Positions 7,373-15,218 are shown, counted from the first letter of the stretch. The stretch: 33,487 nt of DNA from an uncultured Bacilli bacterium (GCA_947598345.1 CANQFF010000003.1:1-33487); one strand, 5' to 3'. The notes: a model not told the origin generated them from the sequence alone. Made by a program: numbers and translations.

Positions 7373-9685
7373 TTAATTAGTAATATTAAATTTTTCACTG
7401 GAATCAATATATTTTAAATCGTATTCTTTTTTATAACATAGGTCACTAAAATTACAAAATTCACATCCTAAATTATCTTTATTTATTTTAGGATTGATAT
7501 CAAAATTACAATTTAAAATATTATCAAGTGTCTCGTCTATTTTAGTTTTAGTAATATCAATAATATTATTTATATCTTCATCCGAAAGCATATATTTTAA
7601 ACTATTGGCACTAAAAGAACCATCTTGCTTTACCTTTATTCCATTTATCACACTACTATTAGTATAACCACTATCAAACATTTCTAATATTTTTTTATCT
7701 TTATTTGTAAACCCTATTAATTTTAAACTATCTTTCTTTTCATCATCTGATTTATTATCAAGAGTAATATTTTGTAAATAAAAACCAGCAAATTTAATAT
7801 TTTTATATAAATAACTAGATAAATACATATATGTCGGTAACTGTATATCTATACCATTTTCAATAAATTTTAGACTCGGACTTTTTACATAAGTTTTATA
7901 ATCAATTATAGCTGCAACTGTTTGATTATCTATTTTATCATACACTATCTTATCTATAAATCCAACAAAGTTTATATTGTCTTTTAAAGGAACTTTTATA
8001 AATTTTTCCGTATCTATATTTTTTAATTTTGAAAAACTACTTTGATATTTTAATATTTCAATTAGATATTTTAAATTATTAATACATTTACTTATAAAGA
8101 AATTATTAGAGTTACTTAAATCAATTTTATTTTCTTCTATATATTTTTTAACCTCATATTCAATATCTATATCTTGTTTAACTGCTTTTTCAAGGATATA
8201 GTGGTAGATTTTACCTAAAATTAAACTAAATTTTTCATTATTATCTTTTAAACATAGTATTTTATCTATATAAAATCTAAAAGCACATCTATTATAATTA
8301 TCCATACTAGAATAAGATAAATTAAAATTTTCTTGACTATTTATATAATCTTCTAATTTCTTTTTACTTAATCCAGTAAAAGAATGTGAATAAGTATTAT
8401 ATGGAATATCATAATTAGAATTTAAAATTTCTAGAGTATCATCGATTGAAGAAAATTTAATTAGTTCATCTAAAGCACTAGCAAGTCTTAAAGAATCACT
8501 TATTCTACTATAACTAACCTTACAATCAAATTCTGATTTAGATACATTTACACCGAGTTCATCAATTAAATTAGAAGGATAAAATACCCTAAATGGACTT
8601 TTTAATTTATAAGTTATAGTTAAATTTTTAATATTCCTAATACTATTTAAAACTTCTTCTCTTTCTTTTTTATTTTTTTCAACAGTACTGTCCATATAAT
8701 AAGGTTTTATTGAATCAGTTATATAATCTTCATCCTTTTGTAAATTTGGTATAATTCCTTGATTAAATCCTAACATGAATACATATTCATTATTAAAATC
8801 GTATGTCTTTAAATCAACTACTTCTATCATATTTTTATACTTTGTATTTTCTATATATGTGTGTTTTAAATCATATTCAATTAATATTCTCGCATCATTT
8901 ATATCATCACACCATATATATTTATTACATATATCTATAATTTGTTTATATATTTTAGTATCACTATATTTACAAATAGAATCACATGCAAAATTAATAC
9001 CATTATTTAAATTATCATAAAATTTCTTGCCAATAACTGTAGATAATATAGATATTTTATTAAATTTATCTATCATTAAATTATAATATCCAAATATTCT
9101 TGTAACTATATTTATATAATCATCACCTATATTTACAAGTTTTATTTGATCTACTGGTACTTTAGAATTTATAAGTTTAGAGATCTCTTTAGCAACAAAT
9201 TCAACTTCCTCATCAACATTTTTAAATTCATATATAACTGGCTTATAACTATTTTGAGGTTTATTTATTTCTTTTATATCCAAATCTCTAAGCAAGTATC
9301 TTTCAAATTTTGTAAGATGATAATTATATATAACTATTTTTTTATCCTTTATATAATTTTTAAATTTATTATTAAATATTAATAAATTATTATCCATCAA
9401 AGTTTTCTTAATACTTACTAAAAAATCTAATTTATCGTTATTATATTTTTTATCTTCAACATAAATTAAATTAGATAGATATTCTACTGCTATTTCATAC
9501 TTTATATTATATTTTTTCATAAGATATAATATTGATTTTTCATCATAATCAAAATAATATGATTTTATAAATTCTTTAATACTCATAAATTTTATATTTA
9601 TAAGTTTTTTTATCCTTCTTAATATTTGATTTTTTGCATCTTTATTACAAATTATTATTGAATTATTTTCTATACTATCTAACAT
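7373..9685 (-). CDS. addB: AddB-like PD-(D/E)XK nuclease with iron-sulfur cluster
   Basis: This is the second subunit of the AddAB recombination nuclease. The true start is taken at 9685 (770 aa) because TTAGGTG precedes that ATG and a promoter -10 box lies inside the upstream in-frame extension. The C-terminal nuclease domain shows LILGKIYH, FIDKI (Asp578), IIDYKT (Asp595, Lys597) and QLPTY. Four cysteines, Cys467 in NRCAFRFY and Cys741/Cys744/Cys750 in CEFCNFSDLC, match the AddB 4Fe-4S pattern. It is much shorter than the roughly 1160-residue Bacillus AddB, and no Walker A motif is visible at the N terminus, which begins directly with IIICNKDAKNQIL. The identity rests on the nuclease/FeS end and on linkage to addA. 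Confidence 0.88.
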   Translation of the reverse strand: MLDSIENNSIIICNKDAKNQILRRIKKLINIKFMSIKEFIKSYYFDYDEKSILYLMKKYNIKYEIAVEYLSNLIYVEDKKYNNDKLDFLVSIKKTLMDNNLLIFNNKFKNYIKDKKIVIYNYHLTKFERYLLRDLDIKEINKPQNSYKPVIYEFKNVDEEVEFVAKEISKLINSKVPVDQIKLVNIGDDYINIVTRIFGYYNLMIDKFNKISILSTVIGKKFYDNLNNGINFACDSICKYSDTKIYKQIIDICNKYIWCDDINDARILIEYDLKHTYIENTKYKNMIEVVDLKTYDFNNEYVFMLGFNQGIIPNLQKDEDYITDSIKPYYMDSTVEKNKKEREEVLNSIRNIKNLTITYKLKSPFRVFYPSNLIDELGVNVSKSEFDCKVSYSRISDSLRLASALDELIKFSSIDDTLEILNSNYDIPYNTYSHSFTGLSKKKLEDYINSQENFNLSYSSMDNYNRCAFRFYIDKILCLKDNNEKFSLILGKIYHYILEKAVKQDIDIEYEVKKYIEENKIDLSNSNNFFISKCINNLKYLIEILKYQSSFSKLKNIDTEKFIKVPLKDNINFVGFIDKIVYDKIDNQTVAAIIDYKTYVKSPSLKFIENGIDIQLPTYMYLSSYLYKNIKFAGFYLQNITLDNKSDDEKKDSLKLIGFTNKDKKILEMFDSGYTNSSVINGIKVKQDGSFSANSLKYMLSDEDINNIIDITKTKIDETLDNILNCNFDINPKINKDNLGCEFCNFSDLCYKKEYDLKYIDSSEKFNITN

Positions 9686-9701
9686 AATTTCACCTAAGTA
9701 A

Positions 9702-9730
9702 ATTATAGCAAAAACAAATACTATAAGCAA
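9702..9730 (-). promoter_or_regulatory. Promoter of the addB-LRR-addA operon
   Basis: TTGCTT (9725-9730) and TATAAT (9702-9707) are 17 bases apart on the minus strand. Transcription would begin close to 9695, leaving a very short leader that just contains the SD of addB. This position rules out translation from farther upstream start codons. Confidence 0.7.
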
Positions 9731-9771
9731 GAAGAAGAAATATTAAAAATGTAAATAATAATAATTATAAC

Positions 9772-9796
9772 AAAAAAAGAGAAATGTTATCCTCTT
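9772..9796 (-). terminator. Rho-independent terminator of rpmA
   Basis: A short stem AAGAG/CTCTT with a 10-base loop is followed on the minus strand by seven T residues (9772-9778). The stem overlaps the rpmA stop codon. The stem is weak, so partial read-through into addB is possible. Confidence 0.5.
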
Positions 9797-10082
9797 ATAT
9801 AGTTTCATAAACACTAACTTGTTTTTTATCTTTTCCCAATCTTTCATATTTTACATATCCGCTTATTTTAGCATAAACAGTATCGTCGCTTCCAATTCCT
9901 GCATTAACACCAGGATAAATCTTTGTACCTCTTTGTCTATATATGATTGATCCTCCAGTTACAAATTCACCATCACTAGCTTTAGCTCCTAGTCTTCTAC
10001 CAGCAGAATCTCTACCATTTTTTGTAGATCCTTGACCTTTTTTATGTGCGAATAATTGGATATTTAATGTCATCAATTTCAT
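9795..10082 (-). CDS. rpmA: 50S ribosomal protein L27 with cleavable N-terminal leader
   Basis: L27 sits near the peptidyl-transferase centre of the 50S subunit. The 95-residue protein has the family body ([35 protein letters not shown]). It begins with [11 protein letters not shown] before AHKKG, a Firmicutes-type leader that the protease Prp removes so that the mature N terminus can enter the peptidyl-transferase centre; the expected cut is before Ala12. The prp gene is immediately upstream. The start at 10082 is set by the strong GGGAGGT SD at 10091-10097, which overlaps the prp stop codon. Confidence 0.97.
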   Translation of the reverse strand: MKLMTLNIQLFAHKKGQGSTKNGRDSAGRRLGAKASDGEFVTGGSIIYRQRGTKIYPGVNAGIGSDDTVYAKISGYVKYERLGKDKKQVSVYETI

Positions 10083-10096
10083 AAGATGGCACCTCC

Positions 10097-10399
10097 CTAT
10101 CTAATTTTTATATAATCTTTATATTTTTTTTCTAATTCTTTAAACAAACTTATCATATTTTCCATTAAAATATTAATTACATCATTGTAATATAATATTC
10201 CAATTTCAAGAAGCCCGTCATCCTCACTATAAACGATTGCTTCACTATCTAACCTTATAATTGCATTCACTGTTGTAGTTGCGATTGATGAAACGGATGC
10301 ACAAACTATATCAAATCCTTCATCCGCATAGTCTGCATGTCCTTTTATCTTGACAAAATTTATAAAATCTTCTTTTTTCTTAACTTCAATAGTTATCAT
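10097..10399 (-). CDS. prp: Ribosomal-processing cysteine protease Prp (YsxB family)
   Basis: Prp cleaves the N-terminal leader of L27. The 100-residue protein contains the family signature [19 protein letters not shown] with the presumed catalytic His21 and Cys33, matching the spacing of the Staphylococcus enzyme. It sits between rplU (one base away) and rpmA (whose SD overlaps its stop codon), the usual Bacillota arrangement, so enzyme and substrate are co-expressed. Confidence 0.95.
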   Translation of the reverse strand: MITIEVKKKEDFINFVKIKGHADYADEGFDIVCASVSSIATTTVNAIIRLDSEAIVYSEDDGLLEIGILYYNDVINILMENMISLFKELEKKYKDYIKIR

Positions 10400-10400
10400 A

Positions 10401-10703
10401 TTATTTTACCACTATTTTTTTAATTTCAACTTTAGTATATGGTTGACGATGACCTTGTTTTCTACGATAATTTTTCTTTTGATTATATTTGTAAACTATA
10501 ATCTTTTTACCTTTACCATTTTTAACAACTTCACCTTCTACATAAGCATTTGCTAAAGTAGGTGTTCCAGTTATTCCATTAGCCATTAAAACTTTATCAA
10601 ATTTAACTTTTGAACCAGCTTCTGAATCTAACTTTTCAATATAAAGAACTGTACCTTCTTCAACATAGTATTGTTTCCCACCAGTTTCTATAACTGCTTT
10701 CAT
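10401..10703 (-). CDS. rplU: 50S ribosomal protein L21
   Basis: L21 is a 23S rRNA-binding protein of the large subunit. The 100-residue product starts [17 protein letters not shown] and ends with the basic [19 protein letters not shown] segment typical of the family. The start at 10703 is chosen because AGGAGG lies seven bases upstream (about 10710-10715); an in-frame extension farther upstream would run through the leader RNA. It is first in rplU-prp-rpmA and follows a structured leader. Confidence 0.97.
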   Translation of the reverse strand: MKAVIETGGKQYYVEEGTVLYIEKLDSEAGSKVKFDKVLMANGITGTPTLANAYVEGEVVKNGKGKKIIVYKYNQKKNYRRKQGHRQPYTKVEIKKIVVK

Positions 10704-10800
10704 ATTTACCTCCTTTATAAATCTAAGACTCACCATTAAGGTACTTATACAAGTTTTAAAACCTTTTCTGAGTGGTTGTAGAGTGAGGCCCTACACGATT
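10704..10800 (-). ncRNA. L21 leader (autoregulatory mRNA structure upstream of rplU)
   Basis: The 5' untranslated region can fold into two elements on the minus strand. The first is a hairpin TGTAG/CTACA (10777-10781 with 10791-10795) directly at the predicted 5' end. The second is a nested stem of three blocks: ACTCA/TGAGT (10728-10732 with 10769-10773), AAGGT/ACCTT (10738-10742 with 10761-10765) and ACTT/AAGT (10743-10746 with 10751-10754). The position and structure fit the L21 leader known in Bacillota, which is thought to control rplU by ribosomal-protein binding. The family assignment is from context and not from a covariance search. Confidence 0.7.
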
Positions 10801-10803
10801 AAA

Positions 10804-10832
10804 ATAATATCATAAAATATTTATAATGTCAA
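10804..10832 (-). promoter_or_regulatory. Promoter of rplU-prp-rpmA
   Basis: A perfect TTGACA (10827-10832) and TATTAT (10804-10809) are separated by 17 bases. The -35 box overlaps the stop codon of the upstream M50 protease gene. The start site near 10797 coincides with the first base of the leader hairpin. Confidence 0.8.
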
Positions 10833-11584
10833 ACATTTTTCCTCTTTTCATAATCAAAAATATTCTTTAATAAATATTTTTCAGTTAAATACTTATTATC
10901 AATATAAAAAAGATGTCTATAATCCTTTTTCATTTCATTTACTGATTTTACAGTTTTCACCCTTTTAAACTTTAATTCTTTTAAATATCTTTCTAATAAA
11001 AATTTATTAAACAACTCTGATCTTTCTTTATATAACTTATTTACTTCTATCAATAAAAATATTAAAACTAATGTAATTAAATTATTTATTCTAATAAAAT
11101 AAATAGAAAAAATTATTATGAATATATAAGATATTATAACAGTTAATAACATGCTATTTTTAAAACTAGTAATTTTATTAAAAATAACATTTAATATTTT
11201 TGAACCATCTAATGGATATATTGGAATTAAATTAAACATAATTATAAAATAATTTATAACTATAAAATAATCATATTTAATATATCTTTTAGTTAATATT
11301 AAAAAAAATAATTGAAATAATATTCCCGATATTGATATCAAAAATTCCTCAATTAATGGTCTATTTATTATTTCATTAAATTTAGTAAGACCACCAAAAG
11401 GTAATATTATAATTTTTTCAATATTCCATTTAAATAATTGAGATATAAGTATATGCCCTAGTTCGTGAATTATAATTACAACCATAAAATAACTAATGAA
11501 TTTAAAATAACCCATAAGTGTGAAAACTAAAACACAAATTAAAAAAAGTGGATGAAAATATATTTTATTTAAGATATTCTTCAT
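10829..11584 (-). CDS. spoIVFB: Site-2 (M50) membrane metalloprotease, SpoIVFB-like
   Basis: This 251-residue multi-pass membrane protein is an intramembrane zinc protease. HELGH at 40-44 supplies two zinc ligands and the catalytic Glu; NLIPIYPLDG (118-127) supplies the third ligand, Asp126. A C-terminal cytoplasmic part of about 80 residues follows, in the place of the CBS domain of Bacillus SpoIVFB. The gene overlaps its M23-like partner by 20 bases and precedes rplU, exactly the spoIVFA-spoIVFB-rplU order of Bacillus. In Bacillus it cleaves pro-sigma-K during sporulation. Whether this organism sporulates cannot be told here, so the substrate is open. Confidence 0.85.
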   Translation of the reverse strand: MKNILNKIYFHPLFLICVLVFTLMGYFKFISYFMVVIIIHELGHILISQLFKWNIEKIIILPFGGLTKFNEIINRPLIEEFLISISGILFQLFFLILTKRYIKYDYFIVINYFIIMFNLIPIYPLDGSKILNVIFNKITSFKNSMLLTVIISYIFIIIFSIYFIRINNLITLVLIFLLIEVNKLYKERSELFNKFLLERYLKELKFKRVKTVKSVNEMKKDYRHLFYIDNKYLTEKYLLKNIFDYEKRKNV

Positions 11585-12095
11585 AATTCAATGTATTTCC
11601 ATCCTTTTTAAATACTAAATATAAATTTTGATCAGCCTCACCTAATAATGTACCTTTTTTTACATAATCATATAACTTAACATTAACATTATTTATATTT
11701 CCATACCACTGATCTATTCCATCTATTCTTTGAATTATAACGGTATTTCCATAATTTTCTTTTTCTCCAATAAAAACTACAATTCCACTCATACTTATTG
11801 GAACTAAGTAATTACTTTCAACACTTAACTTAACGCCATCTAAATATTTTTCTTCTTTCTTATAAGTTAATTTTTCACTAAAAACAGTATCTGTATTTAT
11901 TATGTTATCCAGGATATCAGAATCGCCAATATACTTATTATATAATTTTTTTAATTCTACAAAAGAAATATTTGTTCCGTATACTTTTTTGTAAAAAGTA
12001 TTTTTAAAACTAGTACTTGATTTTATAAGTATTAATATAGTAAGAGTAAATATAACAGATATTAATAATTTAGTAACAAATATACTTTTTTTCAC
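11565..12095 (-). CDS. spoIVFA: SpoIVFA-like membrane protein with degenerate M23 (LytM) domain
   Basis: This 176-residue protein has one N-terminal membrane segment (about 8-25) and a C-terminal LytM-type beta domain (PISMSGIVVFIGEKENYGNTVIIQ, described by its ends at about 99-122). The zinc-ligand histidines of active M23 peptidases are absent, as in SpoIVFA, which acts as a regulator of the adjacent SpoIVFB rather than as an enzyme. The start is GTG at 12093-12095 behind GGTGAT. The 20-base overlap with the protease gene suggests coupled synthesis of the two partners. No own promoter is evident; expression may come by read-through of the pyk terminator. Confidence 0.75.
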   Translation of the reverse strand: MKKSIFVTKLLISVIFTLTILILIKSSTSFKNTFYKKVYGTNISFVELKKLYNKYIGDSDILDNIINTDTVFSEKLTYKKEEKYLDGVKLSVESNYLVPISMSGIVVFIGEKENYGNTVIIQRIDGIDQWYGNINNVNVKLYDYVKKGTLLGEADQNLYLVFKKDGNTLNYEEYLK

Positions 12096-12116
12096 AATAT
12101 CACCATTAAAATATAT

Positions 12117-12149
12117 GAAAAAAAGATATAAAAATGACTCTTTTTATAT
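12117..12149 (-). terminator. Terminator of pyk
   Basis: ATATAAAAA/TTTTTATAT arms around a GAGTCA loop are followed on the minus strand by CTTTTTTTC. The upstream arm contains the pyk stop codon. Confidence 0.75.
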
Positions 12150-13550
12150 TCGTTCTATCTTTAAGAAATTAGTTGATTTAACTGGAGCATTATTTGGAAA
12201 TCCACCAGTAATAACTACTAAATCTTCTTCTTTTAATTTCATAAATTCTTTTGCTTTATTAATAGCTTCATTTACTAATTTATCAGTACTTTCATATACT
12301 GGTAAAATAGTTGCATAAACACCAAATCTCAATGACAAACTATGAGCTACCTTCTTTGTTGGACAAGCTGCTAATATAATTGTTTTAGGTCTTAAATTAC
12401 TTATTTTCTTTGCAGTAAATCCAGAAAGTGTTGCAGCTATTATAACTTTTACATCTAACATATTAGATGCATCTACTACACTTCTAGCTATAGTATCTGT
12501 TATATCTGCTTTATAGTCTGGTTTAACTACATTTTCATAATCCAAATATTTCTCTGTATTTTCTACTATTTCTGACATGTATCTTACTGCATCAACAGGA
12601 TACTTACCAGTAGTAGTTTCTCCACTAAGCATAACTGCGTCTGTTCCATCAAATACTGCATTAGCAATATCTGTAACCTCTGCCCTTGTTGGTCGTGCAT
12701 TTTTATACATACTTGCAAGCATTTCAGTTGCTACTATACAAAATTTTCCGGCCTTTCTACATTTTTCGATTAATTGCTTTTGGATTATTGGAAGTTCCTT
12801 CATTGGCACTTCTACACCAAGATCTCCACGAGCTACCATAATACCATCACTATATTCTATAATATCCTCTATATTTGATAATGCTTTATTATTTTCTATT
12901 TTAGAAATTATTTGCATATCACTGTTTTCTTCTTTTAATATTTTTTTAACTTCCAATATATCCTCTTTAGAAGAAACAAATGAAAGTGCGATAAAATCTC
13001 CACTATTTCTACAAGCATATATTATATCTTCTTTATCTGACTCACTTATAAATGGCATATTTAAACTTACACCTGGTACATTAATACCCTTTTTATTACC
13101 TAAAATTCCACCAACTATTATCCTACAAGTAAGTGCTTCTTTATCTTTATCTATAACTAATAATTTCATTAATCCATCTTCAAGTAGTATTATATCATTT
13201 ATATTTATTGCATCTAATGCATCTTTATAATTTACAGTTATGCATTTATTATTACCTATTATATCATCTTTAACAATTTTTATTATTTCTCCATCTTTTA
13301 AAACTATCTCGTTATTCTCAACTATACCCGTTCTAAAATCTGGACCTTTTGTGTCATATAAAATAGATATATTTGTATTAAGCTCATCATTAATTTTATT
13401 CACTAAATCTATAGTTTCTCTTCTTTCATTTAAATCAGCATGTGAAAAATTAATTCTAGCAACATTCATCCCATTAATAACCATAGATTTCATAACATCA
13501 TATTTTCTACTAGCAGGTCCTATACTACATATTATTTTTGTCTTTTTCAT
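12144..13550 (-). CDS. pyk: Pyruvate kinase
   Basis: Pyruvate kinase converts phosphoenolpyruvate and ADP to pyruvate and ATP in the last step of glycolysis. The 468-residue protein starts MKKTKIICSIGPAS and carries ARINFSHAD (about 33-41), LYDTKGPDFRTG, ISKIENNKAL, DGIMVARGDLGVE and the substrate-binding MLSGETTTGKYP segment. It ends after the regulatory domain and lacks the extra PEP-utilising-like domain found at the C terminus of Bacillus pyruvate kinase. The start at 13550 is fixed by AAGGAG about eight bases upstream; the longer in-frame reading would extend back into the promoter leader. It is a single-gene unit with its own promoter and terminator. Confidence 0.97.
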   Translation of the reverse strand: MKKTKIICSIGPASRKYDVMKSMVINGMNVARINFSHADLNERRETIDLVNKINDELNTNISILYDTKGPDFRTGIVENNEIVLKDGEIIKIVKDDIIGNNKCITVNYKDALDAININDIILLEDGLMKLLVIDKDKEALTCRIIVGGILGNKKGINVPGVSLNMPFISESDKEDIIYACRNSGDFIALSFVSSKEDILEVKKILKEENSDMQIISKIENNKALSNIEDIIEYSDGIMVARGDLGVEVPMKELPIIQKQLIEKCRKAGKFCIVATEMLASMYKNARPTRAEVTDIANAVFDGTDAVMLSGETTTGKYPVDAVRYMSEIVENTEKYLDYENVVKPDYKADITDTIARSVVDASNMLDVKVIIAATLSGFTAKKISNLRPKTIILAACPTKKVAHSLSLRFGVYATILPVYESTDKLVNEAINKAKEFMKLKEEDLVVITGGFPNNAPVKSTNFLKIERI

Positions 13551-13584
13551 CCAATCACTCCTTTTTAAACTCAAAACAAGAAAC

Positions 13585-13613
13585 ATTCTATCATATTATA
13601 ATATTTTAATCAA
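13585..13613 (-). promoter_or_regulatory. Promoter of pyk
   Basis: TTGATT (13608-13613) and TAGAAT (13585-13590) have a 17-base spacer on the minus strand, about 35 bases upstream of the pyk start. The rest of the spacer toward the next gene (13614-13787) is AT-rich and I see no gene in it. Confidence 0.65.
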
Positions 13614-13787
13614 GTATAAAAATTCCATCTTATTTAAGTTTGCACATTAAAATAGATAAATTATAAGTATTACAATTAGTAAAGCTTGTTTATAACGCAT
13701 AAGTTTTATTACAATTTTTACATAATACTTTATATATTTACTTGTTAACATATTATTATTAAGTAAAATTATGAAATAAGTTAAAAA

Positions 13788-13818
13788 AAATTGAGTAAGA
13801 TAAAATTTTACTCAATTT
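13788..13818 (-). terminator. Terminator of the secreted Ala/Ser/Thr-rich protein gene
   Basis: An 11-bp perfect stem (AAATTGAGTAA with TTACTCAATTT) and a 9-base loop lead into a T-rich tail on the minus strand. The stem begins inside the stop codon of the gene. Confidence 0.9.
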
Positions 13819-14461
13819 ATGCCGCAGAACTATAATTTAATACAACATTTCCAAAAGTTACTGTAAATGGTCCATCTGCACGGTTACCACCACTTGCATA
13901 AGTTGCTGTTATAACTATAGCTTCACTAGTTGCTTTATTAAGTGTATGTGGTGAGGTAGAAGCAAATGTCTTTGTAGCTGTTACAGCAGTCTCACTACCT
14001 ACTTTAACAGATAATGAAATAGAACTACAAGCAGATGTTACTAATGCTGCTGTTGCTCCTCCACCAGATGTCGCAGCACAAGATTTTGTTCCAAATGTAA
14101 TTGATTTTAAATATGCCACATATTCACCTGCATTTCTCGCATAAAATGACCATGTAACAGTTTGTCCCGGTTCAGTAAATGATGCAGCCAAACCTGTTGC
14201 TGTCGGATTGCTAGTGTTACTTAATGTAGCATCAGTACCAGTCGCACTACCAGTAACTGTTGGTTTTACTTTCGTACTTACATCAACAGATGTAGATGAT
14301 GTTGAGAAATCAACATTAAATGATGAAGCACTTGGCGTTACATTTGCAGTTGCTGAAATTGTTAATGTACTTGAAAAAGCTGCAAAACCTATTCCCAATC
14401 CTACCACTGCAACAGCTAACGCTACTACCGCTATAACTTTTGAATTATTATTTTTTATCAT
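13817..14461 (-). CDS. Secreted Ala/Ser/Thr-rich surface protein, SipW-type signal (TasA/CalY-like?)
   Basis: This 214-residue protein begins with a short basic head and a hydrophobic segment (about 8-30) ending GFAAFSSTLTIS, reminiscent of SipW-dependent signal peptides of TasA/camelysin fibre proteins. After it come a beta-rich, low-complexity Ser/Thr/Ala region (about 37-95), EPGQTVTWSFYARNAGEYVAYL (97-118, given by its ends), and two cysteines (Cys128, Cys145) that could form a disulfide. No LPXTG motif or second membrane segment is visible. Base composition is clearly richer in G and C than in neighbouring genes. AAGGAGTGAT precedes the ATG. It is a stand-alone unit with a promoter containing a long G tract and a strong terminator. 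A fibre or surface-adhesin role is an inference from the signal and composition. Confidence 0.75.
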   Translation of the reverse strand: MIKNNNSKVIAVVALAVAVVGLGIGFAAFSSTLTISATANVTPSASSFNVDFSTSSTSVDVSTKVKPTVTGSATGTDATLSNTSNPTATGLAASFTEPGQTVTWSFYARNAGEYVAYLKSITFGTKSCAATSGGGATAALVTSACSSISLSVKVGSETAVTATKTFASTSPHTLNKATSEAIVITATYASGGNRADGPFTVTFGNVVLNYSSAA

Positions 14462-14506
14462 AATTTTATCACTCCTTCTTATTTCAGTACTTTCTACTGT
14501 AATTCA

Positions 14507-14538
14507 ATTATAGCATGCCCCCCCCCCCAGCTTGTCAA
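14507..14538 (-). promoter_or_regulatory. Consensus promoter with 11-bp poly-G spacer tract (putative phase-variable switch)
   Basis: On the minus strand a perfect TTGACA (14533-14538) and a perfect TATAAT (14507-14512), the latter with an extended TGC, are separated by 20 bases. Eleven of these are consecutive G residues (C on the plus strand at 14518-14528). Optimal spacing of 17 would need eight Gs. Slippage in the tract would change promoter strength, as in known phase-variable genes. Confidence 0.85.
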
Positions 14539-14585
14539 TACAGTAATGTAAATAAGGTGTAAATATAAATTTATTGTATGCAGTG

Positions 14586-14609
14586 GAAAAAAAGAACTAT
14601 TAGTTCTTA
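14586..14609 (-). terminator. Terminator of rodZ-pgsA unit
   Basis: AAGAACT (14592-14598) pairs with AGTTCTT (14602-14608) around a 3-base loop and is followed on the minus strand by a run of T residues (14587-14593). Confidence 0.85.
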
Positions 14610-14615
14610 CATTGA

Positions 14616-15218
14616 TTATTTATCCATTATTAAATATTTATTTAAAGAATAATATTGTATTCCAGATATAACTGATAAGATAGTAGCAACAAATAATAAT
14701 ACTTCTGCAATTGAAATATTCCATAATTCAAATGGTAAATTATAAAATAATGTCAATACTATACCAACCATAAGAGTTGCAGTTTTAATTTTTCCAGACT
14801 TTATTGCAGCCACAACTTTACCTTTACTAGCAGCTAACATTTTTATTGAGTTAACAACGCTATCTCGAATTATAATTACAACTGGTATAATTGGATGTAT
14901 AAATCCTTGTGCGGCTAATATTATAAGTACGGAATTAACTAAAATTTTATCTGCAATGGCATCTACTAACTTACCAAAATCAGTTACAAGATTATATTTA
15001 CGAGCAATATAACCATCTAAAAAATCTGTTAGTGACGCTATTATAAATAATATTCCAGCTATAATATATTTTAAATCAACAACAATTGATTCGTTAATAA
15101 ACACTTTAGGTATTTCAATTCCAAGCATGGAACTTATATTTCCACTTCCAAGTAAAATAATAATTATTAATATAGAGATAATTATTCTACTTATAGTTAA
15201 TTTATTAGGCAAATTCAT
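14616..15218 (-). CDS. pgsA: CDP-diacylglycerol-glycerol-3-phosphate 3-phosphatidyltransferase
   Basis: PgsA makes phosphatidylglycerol phosphate from CDP-diacylglycerol and glycerol 3-phosphate at the cytoplasmic membrane. The 200-residue multi-pass protein has the complete CDP-alcohol phosphotransferase motif: Asp65, Asp68-Gly69, Ala72-Arg73, Gly82, Asp86 and Asp90. It starts MNLPNKLTISR, the usual PgsA beginning, with GGGAG nine bases upstream. The start codon lies inside the last 14 bases of the rodZ-like gene, so the two are translationally coupled. Confidence 0.95.
   Translation of the reverse strand: MNLPNKLTISRIIISILIIIILLGSGNISSMLGIEIPKVFINESIVVDLKYIIAGILFIIASLTDFLDGYIARKYNLVTDFGKLVDAIADKILVNSVLIILAAQGFIHPIIPVVIIIRDSVVNSIKMLAASKGKVVAAIKSGKIKTATLMVGIVLTLFYNLPFELWNISIAEVLLFVATILSVISGIQYYSLNKYLIMDK

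Noticed and set aside
12577-13230. 217-codon plus-strand open frame opposite pyk.
   Set aside because: It is a shadow of the clearly conserved pyruvate kinase frame, with no SD or family resemblance.
13614-13787. Possible small RNA or ORF in the AT-rich gap between pyk and the secreted-protein gene.
   Set aside because: No SD-linked frame, convincing promoter pair or stable fold was seen.
14208-14513. 101-codon plus-strand frame opposite the secreted protein.
   Set aside because: It mirrors the Ala/Val codons of the real gene and crosses its promoter; no SD is seen.
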